From: Cydia pomonella
Lineage: Eukaryota; Arthropoda; Insecta; Lepidoptera; Tortricidae
Reading direction: 5' to 3'
Length of the DNA stretch: 64,000 nucleotides
Assembly (NCBI RefSeq): GCF_033807575.1
Contig: NC_084717.1
Coordinates: forward strand, 13,517,692 to 13,581,691
Positions 52,305-62,846 of the stretch are shown here, one piece after another (positions within the stretch are counted from its first letter, which is position 1; each line of letters starts with the position of its first letter). Under the pieces are notes generated by a model. The model ran no database searches. It was not told the DNA's origin and worked only from the letters and a program-made list of their open reading frames with translations. The position numbers and the translations under genes were made by a program.

Positions 52305-54127
52305 TAGGGATGTTACGGAGCTTCGCCTCCGGATCCGTTAACACGGAACTTCCGTTTGGTTTTACACCTCCGGATCGGCCTCCGCCTTCGCTATTTTTTT
52401 ATTTTACACCTCCGCCTCCGACTCCGCCTCCGTTACATTTTTACCGGAGGTATACCGGAATTGTAGGTATTGTATTAGCCGCGGCAGCGGCGCAGCGCAC
52501 GCGAACTTTTAAAATTAGCTGCAGGAAAAAAGGAAGCACAGTCCTCATCCGCAGGTTCAAGTTCAACGCCTCTTCAGGAGATAAAAAAAGCAAATAAAAC
52601 TACAAGATGCGTTTACGAAAAATCTAAAATGGCCAACTTCGCATCCTAAATCTAGGGAAGTTAACAAATTAATCTCCGAAATAATCGCCCTCCAGGACCT
52701 TTCTTTTAACTTCGTAGAAGGCATTGGATTTAAACGGCTTATAAGTTACCTGGCGCCGAATTATCAGCTACGAGAACGGCAATATTTCACGACATATATA
52801 TATGCGAAGAAATGTACCCGAAATTAGCAGGAAAAATCGGCGAATTAATTGAAACGTTCGATAAAATATCTTTCAGTACAGATATATGGACCCGGGTATG
52901 TCCTTAAACTACGTCCAAAAGAGAGGTATGGGCATTGTGAATGTCATCTCGCCTTGTGTGGTAGGGCACAGCACAGCAGATGTCATTCCAGATCTAGAGC
53001 AGAGCCCAACTGGGGAAGTACCTCCACCTTATAGAACAGCCAAATAACACTTGACCCTACTCATAGTGTTGTGTTCCTGTCGGTGAGTAAGGTTGTCAGA
53101 GCTCAACGAGGGGGTGGGGTTAGGGTCGGCAACGCGCATGTAACTCCTCTGGAGTTGCAGGTGTACATAGGCTACGGAGACTGCTTACCATCAGGCGGGC
53201 CGTATGCTTGTTTGCCACCGACGTAGTATTTAAAAAAAAAAAAAAAAATGGTTTCCCAGATCTAATGTGTCGTTACTAAGCCTCACAGCTCACGGGATAG
53301 ACGAAGAGTTTCAAAGAATATAACTAATCCTGAAATGCCATACATTTGAAGGCCGACACACAGGCGACCTGATAGAAGTAAAATTTAACAACATGCTAAC
53401 AGAATGGGGCATTATTTACGAGAAAATTCACTGTTTTGTTCGCGATTCTGGTTCAAATATGATACGAGCACTGAGGTTAGCCGATATTCCAAACGTGAAC
53501 TGCACTGTCCATCATCAGTTATAACTATAACTTTGCGCGCGATACGTTGGAGTCTAATGAATGCATCAAAGATTTAATAGCAAAATGCAAAAAAAAAAAT
53601 TTTGTTTTATAAATTTAAAACTAGCGCGATGAATCAATAATCTATCTAAGTTTAAGTGTATGTATATACATTTAAGTTAAAAGTTAAGAAGATATTCTTA
53701 ATTTGTTTTTATGTTCGCTTTCACTTTCGTTTAACGTACTGCATGATGATTATGCATTACTTTTTTATATGTTACATTATGTAATAGATTAAGTTTGCCT
53801 TTCAATTAAGTTTCGATTTGACATATATATTTATATTTTTTAATATATATATATTTTTTAATATTTTTTTTTTAATATTCTATTATAATTCTATTGTGTC
53901 GTTTCATTAAAACTTGCCCTTATCAAGTCAGCTTAAACTTATCAAGTCCACTTAAAAAATACTCGGCTCCGACTCCGCCTCCGGTAAACCTCCGGATCCG
54001 GCTCCGGCTCCGGATCCGGATGCTGCGCCTAATCCCCCTCCAGCTCCGGATCCGACTCCGTAAAATAAAAAATTAAAACTCCGCATCCGGCTCCGGCTCC
54101 GGTAAAGTCGCCTCCGTAACATCCCTA
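52305..54127 (+). mobile_element. hAT-family transposon remnant with perfect 8-bp target duplication
   Basis: The ends TAGGGATGTTACGGAG and CTCCGTAACATCCCTA are inverted, flanked by identical GCGCAGAC (52297-52304 and 54128-54135), the 8-bp duplication typical of hAT. Subterminal DNA on both sides is packed with CTCCGCCTCCGACTCCG-type repeats. The interior encodes decayed hAT/ZBED-like transposase: KISFSTDIWT at about 52860, SLTAHGIDEEFQRI at about 53277, then HTGDLI.EVKFNNMLTEWGI and VRDSGSNMIRALRL at 53355-53480. It is split by a retroposon insertion (52889-53248) and frameshifts. It lies between the convergent 3' ends of genes 3 and 4. Confidence 0.85.
52889..53248 (+). repeat. Poly(A)-tailed lepidopteran retroposon inserted in the hAT element
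   Basis: Near full-length: starts GACCCGGGTATGTCCTTAAA, includes GCCTTGTGTGGTAGGGCACA and CAACGAGGG, and ends GCCACCGACGTAGTATTT plus a 17-A tail. ATGG occurs at both edges, a possible short target duplication. It interrupts the transposase right after STDIWT, so it postdates the hAT insertion. Confidence 0.8.
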
Positions 54128-54199
54128 GCGCAGACATGGTTTTAGCAATTTGAGGAAATTTAATATAGTTTCCTTTCTACCCAGAATGGAACGATGGAG

Positions 54200-57100
54200 C
54201 TAAGTAGTACCGAATAGACCCACACCCTTACTGACATGCCATAGCTGTCTTGATAGCTCCTGCATATACCTATATATCAAAATACCTAACACTACTCTAA
54301 TTCCAACGTAATAGGAACCTATTACGACTAATTGTACAAAACCATGTAATGGCTCCTCTACACGATGACCCAACGCTACACCAGCGAGATGGCCATGCGA
54401 TGGTTGAGAGCACGCACTATGGAATGGGCCACGTGTAGAAGTATACGCACCATCGCTGGCCCACTACCTTTGATGTGCGGATGAAAACCAACACCGTGGC
54501 CATTCATACACCATCCCGCCGCACCATAATATGACTCATCGGACACCACTACCCTCTCTACACGCTGGCCCATCTTAGTGGGCCAGTATAATGGCCCATC
54601 GTGTAGAAGAGCCATAAGAATAATACAATACTTACGTAATCAGTCAACGCCTTTGCCAATGCTTCATTGTTGCGCTGAAAAAAAATTGCACTTTAGAATG
54701 GTAAAGTTAGACCATGACAAGTCTGTAATGATTTTGATAACACAAGCAGTGCAAGAGTTATTTATACGTCATCATTTCACAGAAGTTTGACGTTCAAAAT
54801 AATACTTACGTGTGCTATCAAAATCGCTGCAGACTTATGTTGGTCTAAGTCTAAGTTCATATAAAGCCCGACCACAAATATATGATCATTGTCAAGAGGG
54901 CGCTGTTATTCTCATGTATAGGGTGAGAGTTCAGTTTAGTATGAAAAATTTTGTTCCAATGAAATTCCGCAATATGGCGCGTGATCATATATTACTGGTC
55001 AGGCTTTATAAACTTTTCAAATAAAGAACCGAAACCAACAATTTCGTCTGTCCACTATGAAGGTTGCATGGAGTGGGCGCATGCACGCGGGTGCCATGGC
55101 AGGCAAAATGGCGCAGGCGTCTACGCTAGTGTTGCTCATACTATTCTTCGTTACACGTTCCGTATCCGGGTGCCCCCAATGAGGAGTCATGAAGCTTTTT
55201 TTCAGGAGTCTGTGCTTCCACTATGGGTTCACAACTTCAAAGTGGAAGTAAGATTTCAATACAACTTGTTTCTACGCGGCGCGCCGTTCAAGCTCCCATT
55301 CAGTCAAACAAAATATGTAAGAATGATTAAACGTCTTGTATTTTTTTATTATTGGATAAATTTTCAAAAAGCTACATTATGAGAATAGTTAGTTACATTT
55401 AATTACAACGACATGCACGCATTCTGCCGATTTGAATAGTACAACAACGTTGGAGTTGCAGGCGTCCATAGGGTGACTGCCGTATGTTTGTTTGCCACCG
55501 ACGTGGTATTAAAAAAACGTGTAATTTATTATTTAAGTCTTACCCCTATGCAAGAATAGTTTTCACATTTTGCGCCTTTGTCCTTTCCGACGCAGAGCTT
55601 GCCCTAGAGAAAATAATCACCATTATTATAATTTATACCAAATAATAGAAATAAAAATAATTGTTTATTTAGTGTGAAACAAGAAACTTAACCTATTCAT
55701 ATATCTTCATTATTCCAATAACTAATCGAGTACTCGTACATGAATCATCAAATCAAACTGGATGCCGCTCAATACAGTTATGCCGATGACTAAAATCCTT
55801 AGCCACTGGTTTCCGTGGCAATAGATAATATTTACAGTACATATGGTGCTACTTTATAGCACTAGTGCGAAAATTAGCATATTACGTTGCTGTGTCGAAC
55901 ATTTAAAGGGCCATATGTACTGTAAAACGTTGTACGATACATGTGCGAATAGGTAATTCGAAACTCGTGTCGATTTAAAACACTCCCTTCGGTCGTGTTT
56001 TAATTTATCGCTACTAGTTTCGAATTTCCTATTTTTCGCACTTGTATCGTAATGTACTATTATAAATCCATTATTAGGCATCCATTAATTAAGTGAGCGA
56101 TTTTGAGGTTTTTTTTCGCCTGCCCCATGTTTCCGTGGTAAGATGTCGTGAGGTTTGTCTCGACTCCCTCATCCCTCCTCTAATCTCACGTAAGTTCTCT
56201 CAAAATTTGAACTTAGGAGCATAAATGCGTTGGATTTATTATACAAAAAAAAAAAAACAATTTACCATAGAAGATTGAGACAGATTTCAGCATATTTTAG
56301 ACTAGAACCATGTTTTACTTTAAATTATTCTGATTTTCTCCCGAAAATTTTAAGCTTTTGTCCGAATCAAAAACATGATTATTACCGAAACCCCCACGTG
56401 AGATTTAGTGAGATTCGACTTGACCCCCCTCGGACCCTCGCGTAATTTATGGACTCTCCCTTATAATATCTTGCCTTTTTACGTGGTTCTCCCTATATAA
56501 ACAGTCAGTTCATGCTGCGTTCCCATCAGATGTTCGAGGATGCGTAGCGAGAGATGTGTTTGTTATGAACCAATAGAATCACAACAGTGATTAACTATTA
56601 TCCTCGCTCAGCGACAATATTGGTTCTGAAACACATCCCTCGCTACGCATCCTCGCACATCTCTGAAGGAACCTCAGCCTTATAAGTCATTTCATTCGTT
56701 GATACTTTTATCTATTGCAATTGATGAATGGTATACGAGTAGCACTGCGCTTTTGGTGGCCAACTAGTAACATGTATGTGCATTTCTTTTATGTACCGGA
56801 ATCTACAAAAATAGTCGCATCGCAGGAGGCCTAGCCAAGATGACAACCATTCATAGAAAACACCATTCGAAACTTAAGTAATGTACAGTCAGATGCAGAG
56901 AAACGTGAACCCCCCCTGCATACAATCAGTCCAGGGGGACGGGGGGGGTCACGTTTCTCTGCATCTGACTGTACTAAAAAGTCACGTGACTTTTGTAGCA
57001 TCTGTCATCTCGATATATGTCTTTACGTTTCTATATACGATTGTCATCTTGCTTAGGTCACCTGGTCGCTCTCGCCGGGGATCGCGTGGGTAATACATAA

Positions 57101-60100
57101 GAACAAAAAACTCACATGAGGACACACTTCTAGCGGATGCACTTTGCCTCTCGGCGTCCGTCCTTTCGGACACGGCGGATTGTGGAAGCATTGCGAAGGC
57201 TCACTACATGGGGCCCCAGAGCGCGAGGGCCAGAAACACGGCATGAGGTAGGGGAAGCAGGAAGAGGGCGGCATGCAGCAGGGGTGGTGGTTGCAGGAGC
57301 GGGCGAGGAATGGCTGTGACAATACAACACAAATTGCAAATTCATTAGCAAACAGTGCGCCGGCTCATGGCACTAGTGCCCAGAAACACAAATTGAGGGA
57401 CGGAAACCAGGAAGATGGTGATATGCAGGTGGTTGCATGAGCGGGCGAGGAATGGCTACGATAATCAAGGGCGGATTAGCAGTCTTTGCTTTTCTAAGTC
57501 GTTTTATTTAAGTAGGTAATGAGAAAACTATGAGCTTTCTGTACCTATCTCTTGTGAAATCTTGCAAAAAAAAAATCAAATATTTTGAGTACTTTATCAA
57601 GTTTTTGGAAATTTCACTTATTTAATTTTAATTGCTTACATGTATGTACATATGTCAGGTCTCAGGTAACAATAAAATTGTCTCAATACATGATACCCAT
57701 ATCGGGTGTGGCAATGACAGACGCTTCTTATAAATGACTACATTCTATCAATTATTCCTAATTATTTTAAATAATTACAATTCAGGTTTTCCTAGAATAC
57801 AAATAAATAAAATTGTACTGCAGACACGTACAGACTGGAACTGGTACTTTAGCGCGACTTTGCGAACTCCATAATCGTTCCTAGTAGGTATACTTTCTAC
57901 AGCCTCGGGTGAAGCGTGCTCCAGGTTTCAGGCAATAATTGATTGAGCATGCTGAATAACACTAAGGCTAGGTTTTTACATGGCCATAATAGCTAAATAA
58001 AACCTACAAGTCCTTATTATCTCAGTGTTCTACCTCATAGTGCAGGATTAGTAGGCAATAAATTATGGTACCTTTTAGTAAAGTTAAGGACGCCTTCATG
58101 TCTGAAATTCAGACTGCAACGGATAGGTACGAAATAAGTAATGGTTTCTTACTTTTGCTAGAACACAGCTAGATTTTGGCTCGATTTCCGCCTAAAAAGA
58201 CACATCAACACATATGTTAATATTTGTACTTAAGTGAAGGTATTCTTCTGCTGATAATATGTTCTAAAAAATCTTAGGTAGTGTAATACTTACATATACC
58301 GGATCATATTTTGGTTTCTTGATGACTGACACCTGTAGTAATTTAATTAATTAGACTAAGTATATACATTTCAGTTTATATAATTTAGCCAGGGACTGTC
58401 TCATTTCAAACATAGACAGAGAAAATCATACTGTCCTTGTCTTACGTTAGTACTAGCACCCAAAAGAAAGTGATGAGCATAGTTTTTTTTTTTTTTACTT
58501 GGTTTGTCAGACTATAAAAATACATTTTGAATATAGATCATGATCATAATTCACCTGAAATCCAAATCGTGGGCATTCCTTATTGCAAACAGGTGTGCAG
58601 CAGCCGGACTGTAAAACAGACAAATTACTTTGAAATCTGCTTTATTTTAGATTAATAACTATCCCTTGGGACACTCAAATCGGCTAAGAAACAAAATGAA
58701 ACAGAAAGAATATAAAATATAACAGTAAGATAACAATTGTACTCACGCAAGTTGGGCAGGGCTTCGATGGACAGGGCTTGGGGGGGCACGGCTTGCTCTG
58801 CGATGAAATATATTTGTATATAAAAAGGAAATACTTAAGCGAGTTACAATAAAACAATAGCTACGTATGCTTGATATATGCGACAGTGCAGTGAGTGAGA
58901 CAGACGTATTAAGAAGGTATCACGCTCTGCATGCACTACAAATATCGAATATTGAAATTTTGTTATCCGCTCTTGCACATTCGGAAAATAACGATTTCGA
59001 TTTTTCAATGTTGGCGGTAGGCCCTCTAAGCGCACCTTCATTGAGAGCCTATAGCAAAAAACGAAGATCGAAATTTCTTTATCTGATTCTTTATCATTCG
59101 ATTATGAAAAAGCAAGTAGACCTCAAGGGCTATTTTACAAGTCAATACAACATTTAAAGTGACATCGTTAATTATACTTACATTAATGTATAGTGACATG
59201 AAAAATATATAAAAACATTTATAAATACAACCGCCAATACCTGGGTAAACATTACACTATAATCTTAAAATAAATAATTACTACAATACAACAGAGATGT
59301 ATAGTCTCTATGGTTAAAAATACATTAAATCTGGGGATGTAAAAGGTCCCCAATGTCAAAGTACTAATACTAATAAGATTTGGAGGTGTAAAGTCTCCAA
59401 GTGTCAAAATGAAATTTATACTAAATAAATCAATCGGGTCTAGACTGTTAAGAGGCTGTCAATACCTAAAGCGCGCACACTGTCTATTTCTATCGGAGTA
59501 AATGAGATAGCACTGTCGCATGTTACTGGGCCTGGGCAAGGGAATAATAAGAAAAATATTTAAATAAAAAAAGTGGATTATTAGTGTAATATTTTTCTCA
59601 ACCACGGTTTAGATATAATTTAATTGCAGACCCATAAGTCGAAACAATAAAGACATAGAACCGTTTAATTGTGATTTTAAGACCAATCTTTGCAATTATT
59701 TTCTATCGATCCGATTTCGTTCAATCATGTATCGAGTACAACCACGGTCTTTGAAATATAATTAATATGAACATATATTTTTCTTACTTGACTAAAACAA
59801 ATAGTCTTTCTTAAAAAACTGTTTAAGTAACATCAATTTCAAGGACATTGGGTGTTGACAGCCTCTTAAGCTAGCAGTCTCATAAACGAATGCTACAGCA
59901 TACATTTATAACTAGTATGTATCCAAAGTTAATTATATGATACAATATTACAGAGACGTATAGTCTCCACGGTTAATACATTAAGTTAGGAGATGTATAA
60001 GGTCCCCACGGTCTAAGAAACCCATTAATAAGATTTGGAGGTGTGAAAGCTCTCTTAAGTGTCATAGAATAAATAAACAAATACATGTCTCACGTCTCGT

Positions 60101-61947
60101 CTTCTGATACTTACCCAAAACAACGGACACGGCACTACACATGATGACCCGCACGGCGCTGAGCAAGGAGTGTTGCAGGGGATGGCACACGTCGAGCAGG
60201 AGGATCGGCATAGCGACGTGCAACTGGTGCAGGAGCGACATCTGGCGCAGGAACATTTTGACTTGCAGCCTCCGCACTAAACCATTATTAAAGCATTTCA
60301 GATATAATGTCGTGGTAAGGTTTTTCAAAGTACTACAGTGCGGGCCATGGTTTAAAAAAAAAAGAAGGGAAGTAACTGAAAATAAAGTATTAGATACTAG
60401 TTTCGAAAAACGAACTTACTGAACGTAGGTTTTATACAGATTTAAGGAAGTATAAGTAAAGCTCACCTTCAATGATGATGGTAAGTCTGTCTTGCTCTGT
60501 AATAAAACAGAAATAAATTATTGAAATAGTACAATCAAGATCTATGACATCGAAATCGGTGTGATCAAACCGCCAAATAAAATGGCACCTTTTGTATTCT
60601 TCGATATAAGCGCAATGTTTCAACAAATTTTGATTCGCTAAATTTTACCATGGATACAAATATTAAGCACAAAGAAAACTCCTACTTTAGATAGGACAAA
60701 ATGAGGTATCAAATGAACCACTTGACCATATCGCAATCATAAGAATGTTTGTAGTAGTAAATAAATGTAATCACCCTACGTCTACAGCACGTTTTGAAAC
60801 AAGCTTGAACGATGGCAGTCTGATGGAAGACAGCTTTACTGTCACTATCCTTGGGCATCTTCTTCCAGGTTTTCGGGTTCGCCAGCTGTATGTAGGTATT
60901 AGACAAGCCGAACAGATTGTGCTCCTTGTCCAGGGCCAGGACCGTGGATAGGGCTTTATGGGTAGAGTGATGTTCAGGCAGATCTTCTCCGACCGAGCTT
61001 TCTGACGTGGACTGCATCAATGACTCTCTAAAAATTAACACAATTTATAAGAAAATATTACCGTTTTAGTTTTATGACATAAATTAGGATCGCAGATAAT
61101 CCCTACTGATTTTCAAAAGCGGATATTCTCTAGAATAATTATTTGATTTTATGCTCGATTTTGGTAAGTTCATTGAGAATACAAAATTAAGACAGTGAAA
61201 AAACCGCCGCCAAATAGATAATTGGAAACCTAACCATGTAAGGTATCTTTCAGAATTATTTCGTCAGGTGACAAGCAAAACCCACCAATTACCACCACAA
61301 GTTCATAGCCATAATAAACCATATTGCTTATAGAATAAGGTTGATTTTTGTTTAATATGTTTTTAGGAATAAGTGAGTTTTGCTTGTCACTTGACGATTT
61401 ATAAATGCAAAGTTACCTTTACCACATTTCTCCTTTTCTGTACCTTGACACTCGTTTACGTCTAACCATGGCACCAGTTAGTGCATTTACTTTGCTGGAA
61501 GGATATCACATCTAATCATTCGCTTTCCGCTACAACGCGAACGTTATAACCAGATTCGATAGTAAAACCAACTGATAAAGCCCGCGCACCATTGGCATTG
61601 GGCAGACAGTACATAACCCTTTTTTCACCAATAAGGTATAAAAATATATTATAACTCAAAAAGTTCCTTATTTAAAGGGATACAATTTTCTCTAGAAATC
61701 TTCAATGGGAGTTTACAAAAAGTTTCTTCAAGCCAGGTGAACCCCAGCTTTTATAACTATTTAGACTATGTCATCCACCCACCTTGCGTCAGGAGATCCA
61801 TCTCGACTCTCACTGAGCCACTTGGTTTTGGTTAGGCTCAGAATTTTTGGATTGCCACATTTATTCTCGTCCTCCCCGTCGTCGTCTTTGTGAGGTGGCT
61901 AAAAATTCAACAACAAATATTCGTGAAATATTTACGTATTATTTTAT

Positions 61948-61986
<39 letters not shown>

Positions 61987-62814
61987 TCTCATCGTAGTGT
62001 TTATCCCCGTTACGAGTACATCCTTGATTGCAGCATCGGTGGCCGTGATCCGCATATCGAAATCTCCTCCTTCAATTTCCTTTTGAAAATAATCTCAGAA
62101 CATTTACAATCTGTAGTTCAATTCAAATTAATTTTGCTCATAATTTAGTAATTAAGTACTTTACAATGAATAAAGCCTGTTACATAAAAATTACCAGAGG
62201 TATTGTTTCCGATGCTATTTCCTCGATTTTTTCGGGAAAATATTCGATATTCCCAAATTTCCCAGAGCTCTCGATAAGTTCGTGGAATGCTACGGATCTT
62301 TGAACTTCTATAGCAGTGTCGTTATCTTTACTGGTGCCAACCTGAACAGAATACCAAACGAAGACTATTAATACTCGTATTCAAGTATTACCTTAGAACT
62401 TCCATCAGTGTCACAAAAAGATAACCAATTACATTATACAGAGTTCAGACCAAATACATATTAAACCTATTGCCGTAGATATGGCTTGTTATTACATTTA
62501 CTCAGATTGGCTTTGCGCGTTAAAATGAGAGTTTAAAATAAATACAATCTTTGAATACCTGCCTAGGCAATTAAGCATTGTTATTATATACCAACATTTA
62601 GTTAAAGTAAGAGGGAGCATTTCATTAAATCCATCCTAACCTCTTCATTATCATTATCAATAATGTGTAGCGACTGACGACTGTGTGCCGACTCACAGCC
62701 AACAGTTGACTTGTTTCCCGGGTTTCCTGGGGTGATGTTGCCCACGAGGCAAACGTACACCAAGTTCACATTTGGTACGGAATAGCTGCCTAACAGTTGC
62801 TTTGAGGTCGGCAT
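54200..62814 (-). CDS. Cysteine-rich 469-residue protein, uncharacterised; sperm-tail-like composition
   Basis: Thirteen minus-strand exons, listed 5' to 3': 62814-62641, 62341-62195, 62079-62014, 61898-61783, 61027-60775, 60496-60467, 60276-60115, 58797-58747, 58608-58555, 57313-57116, 55603-55544, 54674-54636, 54259-54200 (stop TAG). All introns are phase 0 except the one after exon 4 (phase 2). Residues 1-252 are acidic/polar with a KDDDGEDE run near 135. Residues 263-437 contain 35 Cys. Exon 7 alone has 15 Cys in 54 residues at mostly three- to four-residue spacing (SKCSCARCRSC). Exon 8 has the KPCP repeat (KPCPPKPCPSKPCPTC). Exon 10 has CCMPPSSC-like pairs. Residues 438-469 look like a short helix (RNNEALAKALTDY). 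I do not recognise the protein. Cys/Pro-rich repeats occur in the outer dense fibre protein ODF1 and fly Mst CGP proteins, so a disulfide-linked sperm-tail role is inferred. No signal peptide is obvious. Further small exons could have been missed in the 1-2 kb introns. Confidence 0.75.
54349..54615. mobile_element. MITE with ATGGCTCCTCTACACGATG ends
   Basis: The left end ATGGCTCCTCTACACGATG and right end CATCGTGTAGAAGAGCCAT are inverted with one difference. The interior has several GGCCCA/TGGGCC blocks. It sits in the last intron of the cysteine-rich gene, 20 bp from exon 12. Confidence 0.75.
54810..54860 (-). other. Possible alternative ATG exon of the cysteine-rich locus
   Basis: The minus strand gives MNLDLDQHKSAAILIAH followed by a consensus donor GTAAGT (54809-54804). 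It joins in frame to exon 12 (RNNEALAKALTDY) and exon 13, for a 49-residue product. It cannot be an internal exon after exon 11 without a stop, because the required phase differs. Its ATG is one base from the end of a MITE (54862-55008). It may be a cryptic or alternative first exon, or chance. Confidence 0.3.
54862..55008. mobile_element. MITE with TAAAGCCCGACC ends
   Basis: TAAAGCCCGACCACAAATAT with ATGATCATTG at the left, and inverted CGTGATCATATATTACTGGT with CAGGCTTTA at the right, about 147 bp. The flanks contain TATA, consistent with a TA-type target. I recognise the layout as a common lepidopteran MITE. Confidence 0.7.
55450..55518 (+). repeat. 3' fragment of the poly(A)-tailed retroposon
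   Basis: TTGGAGTTGCAGGCGTCCAT through TTGCCACCGACGTGGTATT and a short A-run. It ends about 25 bp beyond the donor of exon 11 of the cysteine-rich gene. Confidence 0.65.
55833..56062 (+). repeat. Double-hairpin repeat, copy 5 of 5
   Basis: Forward-orientation copy in the intron between exons 10 and 11 of the cysteine-rich gene. A few base changes relative to the others are visible (for example ATATGGTGCTAC for ATATGGGGCTAC). Confidence 0.85.
56512..56680. mobile_element. MITE with GAGGATGCGTAGCGAG arms
   Basis: CGAGGATGCGTAGCGAGAGA near 56536 is inverted as TCCCTCGCTACGCATCCTCG near 56636. The outer ends TGCTGCGTTCCCATCAGATG and CATCTCTGAAGGAACCTCAG also pair. About 170 bp. Confidence 0.7.
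56883..56974. repeat. Near-perfect 92-bp palindrome
   Basis: GTACAGTCAGATGCAGAGAA then ACGTGAACCCCCC, and inverted GGGGGTCACGTTTCTCTGCA then TCTGACTGTAC. The loop contains ATACAATCAGTCCAGG. Intron 10 of the cysteine-rich gene; related to 25833-25912. Confidence 0.8.
57371..57455 (-). pseudogene. Decayed tandem duplicate of cysteine-rich exon 10
   Basis: The minus strand starts after an AG acceptor (CGTAG) with CCATTCCTCGCCCGCTCATG, the same start as real exon 10 at 57313, and then diverges with small deletions. The translated copy keeps PFLARSCNH and then loses the cysteine frame. It retains GTTTCTGG corresponding to the exon's CFW codons. It lies 58 bp upstream of the intact exon. Confidence 0.7.
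57605..57720 (+). repeat. Interspersed repeat shared with 32290-32440
   Basis: ACATATGTCAGGTCTCAGGT and CTCAATACATGATACCCATA in the same order as the CFAP61 intron copy. Confidence 0.65.
59284..59425 (+). repeat. About 140-bp direct repeat, left copy
   Basis: CAGAGATGTATAGTCTCTAT, GGGGATGTAAAAGGTCCCCA and ATAAGATTTGGAGGTGTAAA are matched at 59941-60078. A TTAA-flanked MITE lies between the copies. Intron 7 of the cysteine-rich gene. Confidence 0.75.
59448..59869. mobile_element. piggyBac-like MITE flanked by TTAA
   Basis: TTAAGAGGCTGTCAATACC at the left and GGTGTTGACAGCCTCTTAA at the right are inverted terminal repeats, each with the tetranucleotide TTAA that piggyBac elements target and duplicate. 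About 420 bp, no ORF. Confidence 0.78.
59941..60078 (+). repeat. About 140-bp direct repeat, right copy
   Basis: CAGAGACGTATAGTCTCCAC, GGAGATGTATAAGGTCCCCA and ATAAGATTTGGAGGTGTGAA correspond to the left copy at 59284. It ends 36 bp before the donor side of exon 7 of the cysteine-rich gene. Confidence 0.75.
61952..61983. repeat. (TA)n microsatellite
   Basis: About 16 TA repeats, 30 bp downstream of exon 3 of the cysteine-rich gene on the minus strand. Confidence 0.9.
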
Positions 62815-62846
62815 CGTAGTAGTTTATTTAGTTATTGTGTTGTCAT
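62815..62846 (-). promoter_or_regulatory. Probable 5' leader of the cysteine-rich gene with a tiny upstream ORF
   Basis: On the minus strand a consensus acceptor (TTTCAG) precedes position 62846. The following 32 bases lead into the ATG at 62814. The leader starts with ATG ACA ACA CAA TAA, a four-codon upstream ORF. This suggests a non-coding first exon further upstream (beyond 62850) and possible weak translational damping. I could not locate the upstream exon or promoter. Confidence 0.4.

Noticed and set aside
54981..55382. 133-residue + strand open frame
   Set aside because: It begins inside a MITE, has no splice or family support, and runs antisense to an intron of the cysteine-rich gene.
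57130..57351. Alternative minus-strand and plus-strand frames over exon 10
   Set aside because: They do not join in phase to neighbouring exons and lose the cysteine pattern.
58867..59157. 96-residue + strand open frame opposite intron 7 of the cysteine-rich gene
   Set aside because: No family resemblance or splice context. The composition resembles interspersed repeat DNA.
60062..60328. 88-residue minus-strand frame over exon 7 of the cysteine-rich gene
   Set aside because: This is the alternative frame. The frame rich in regularly spaced Cys connects in phase with exons 6 and 8.
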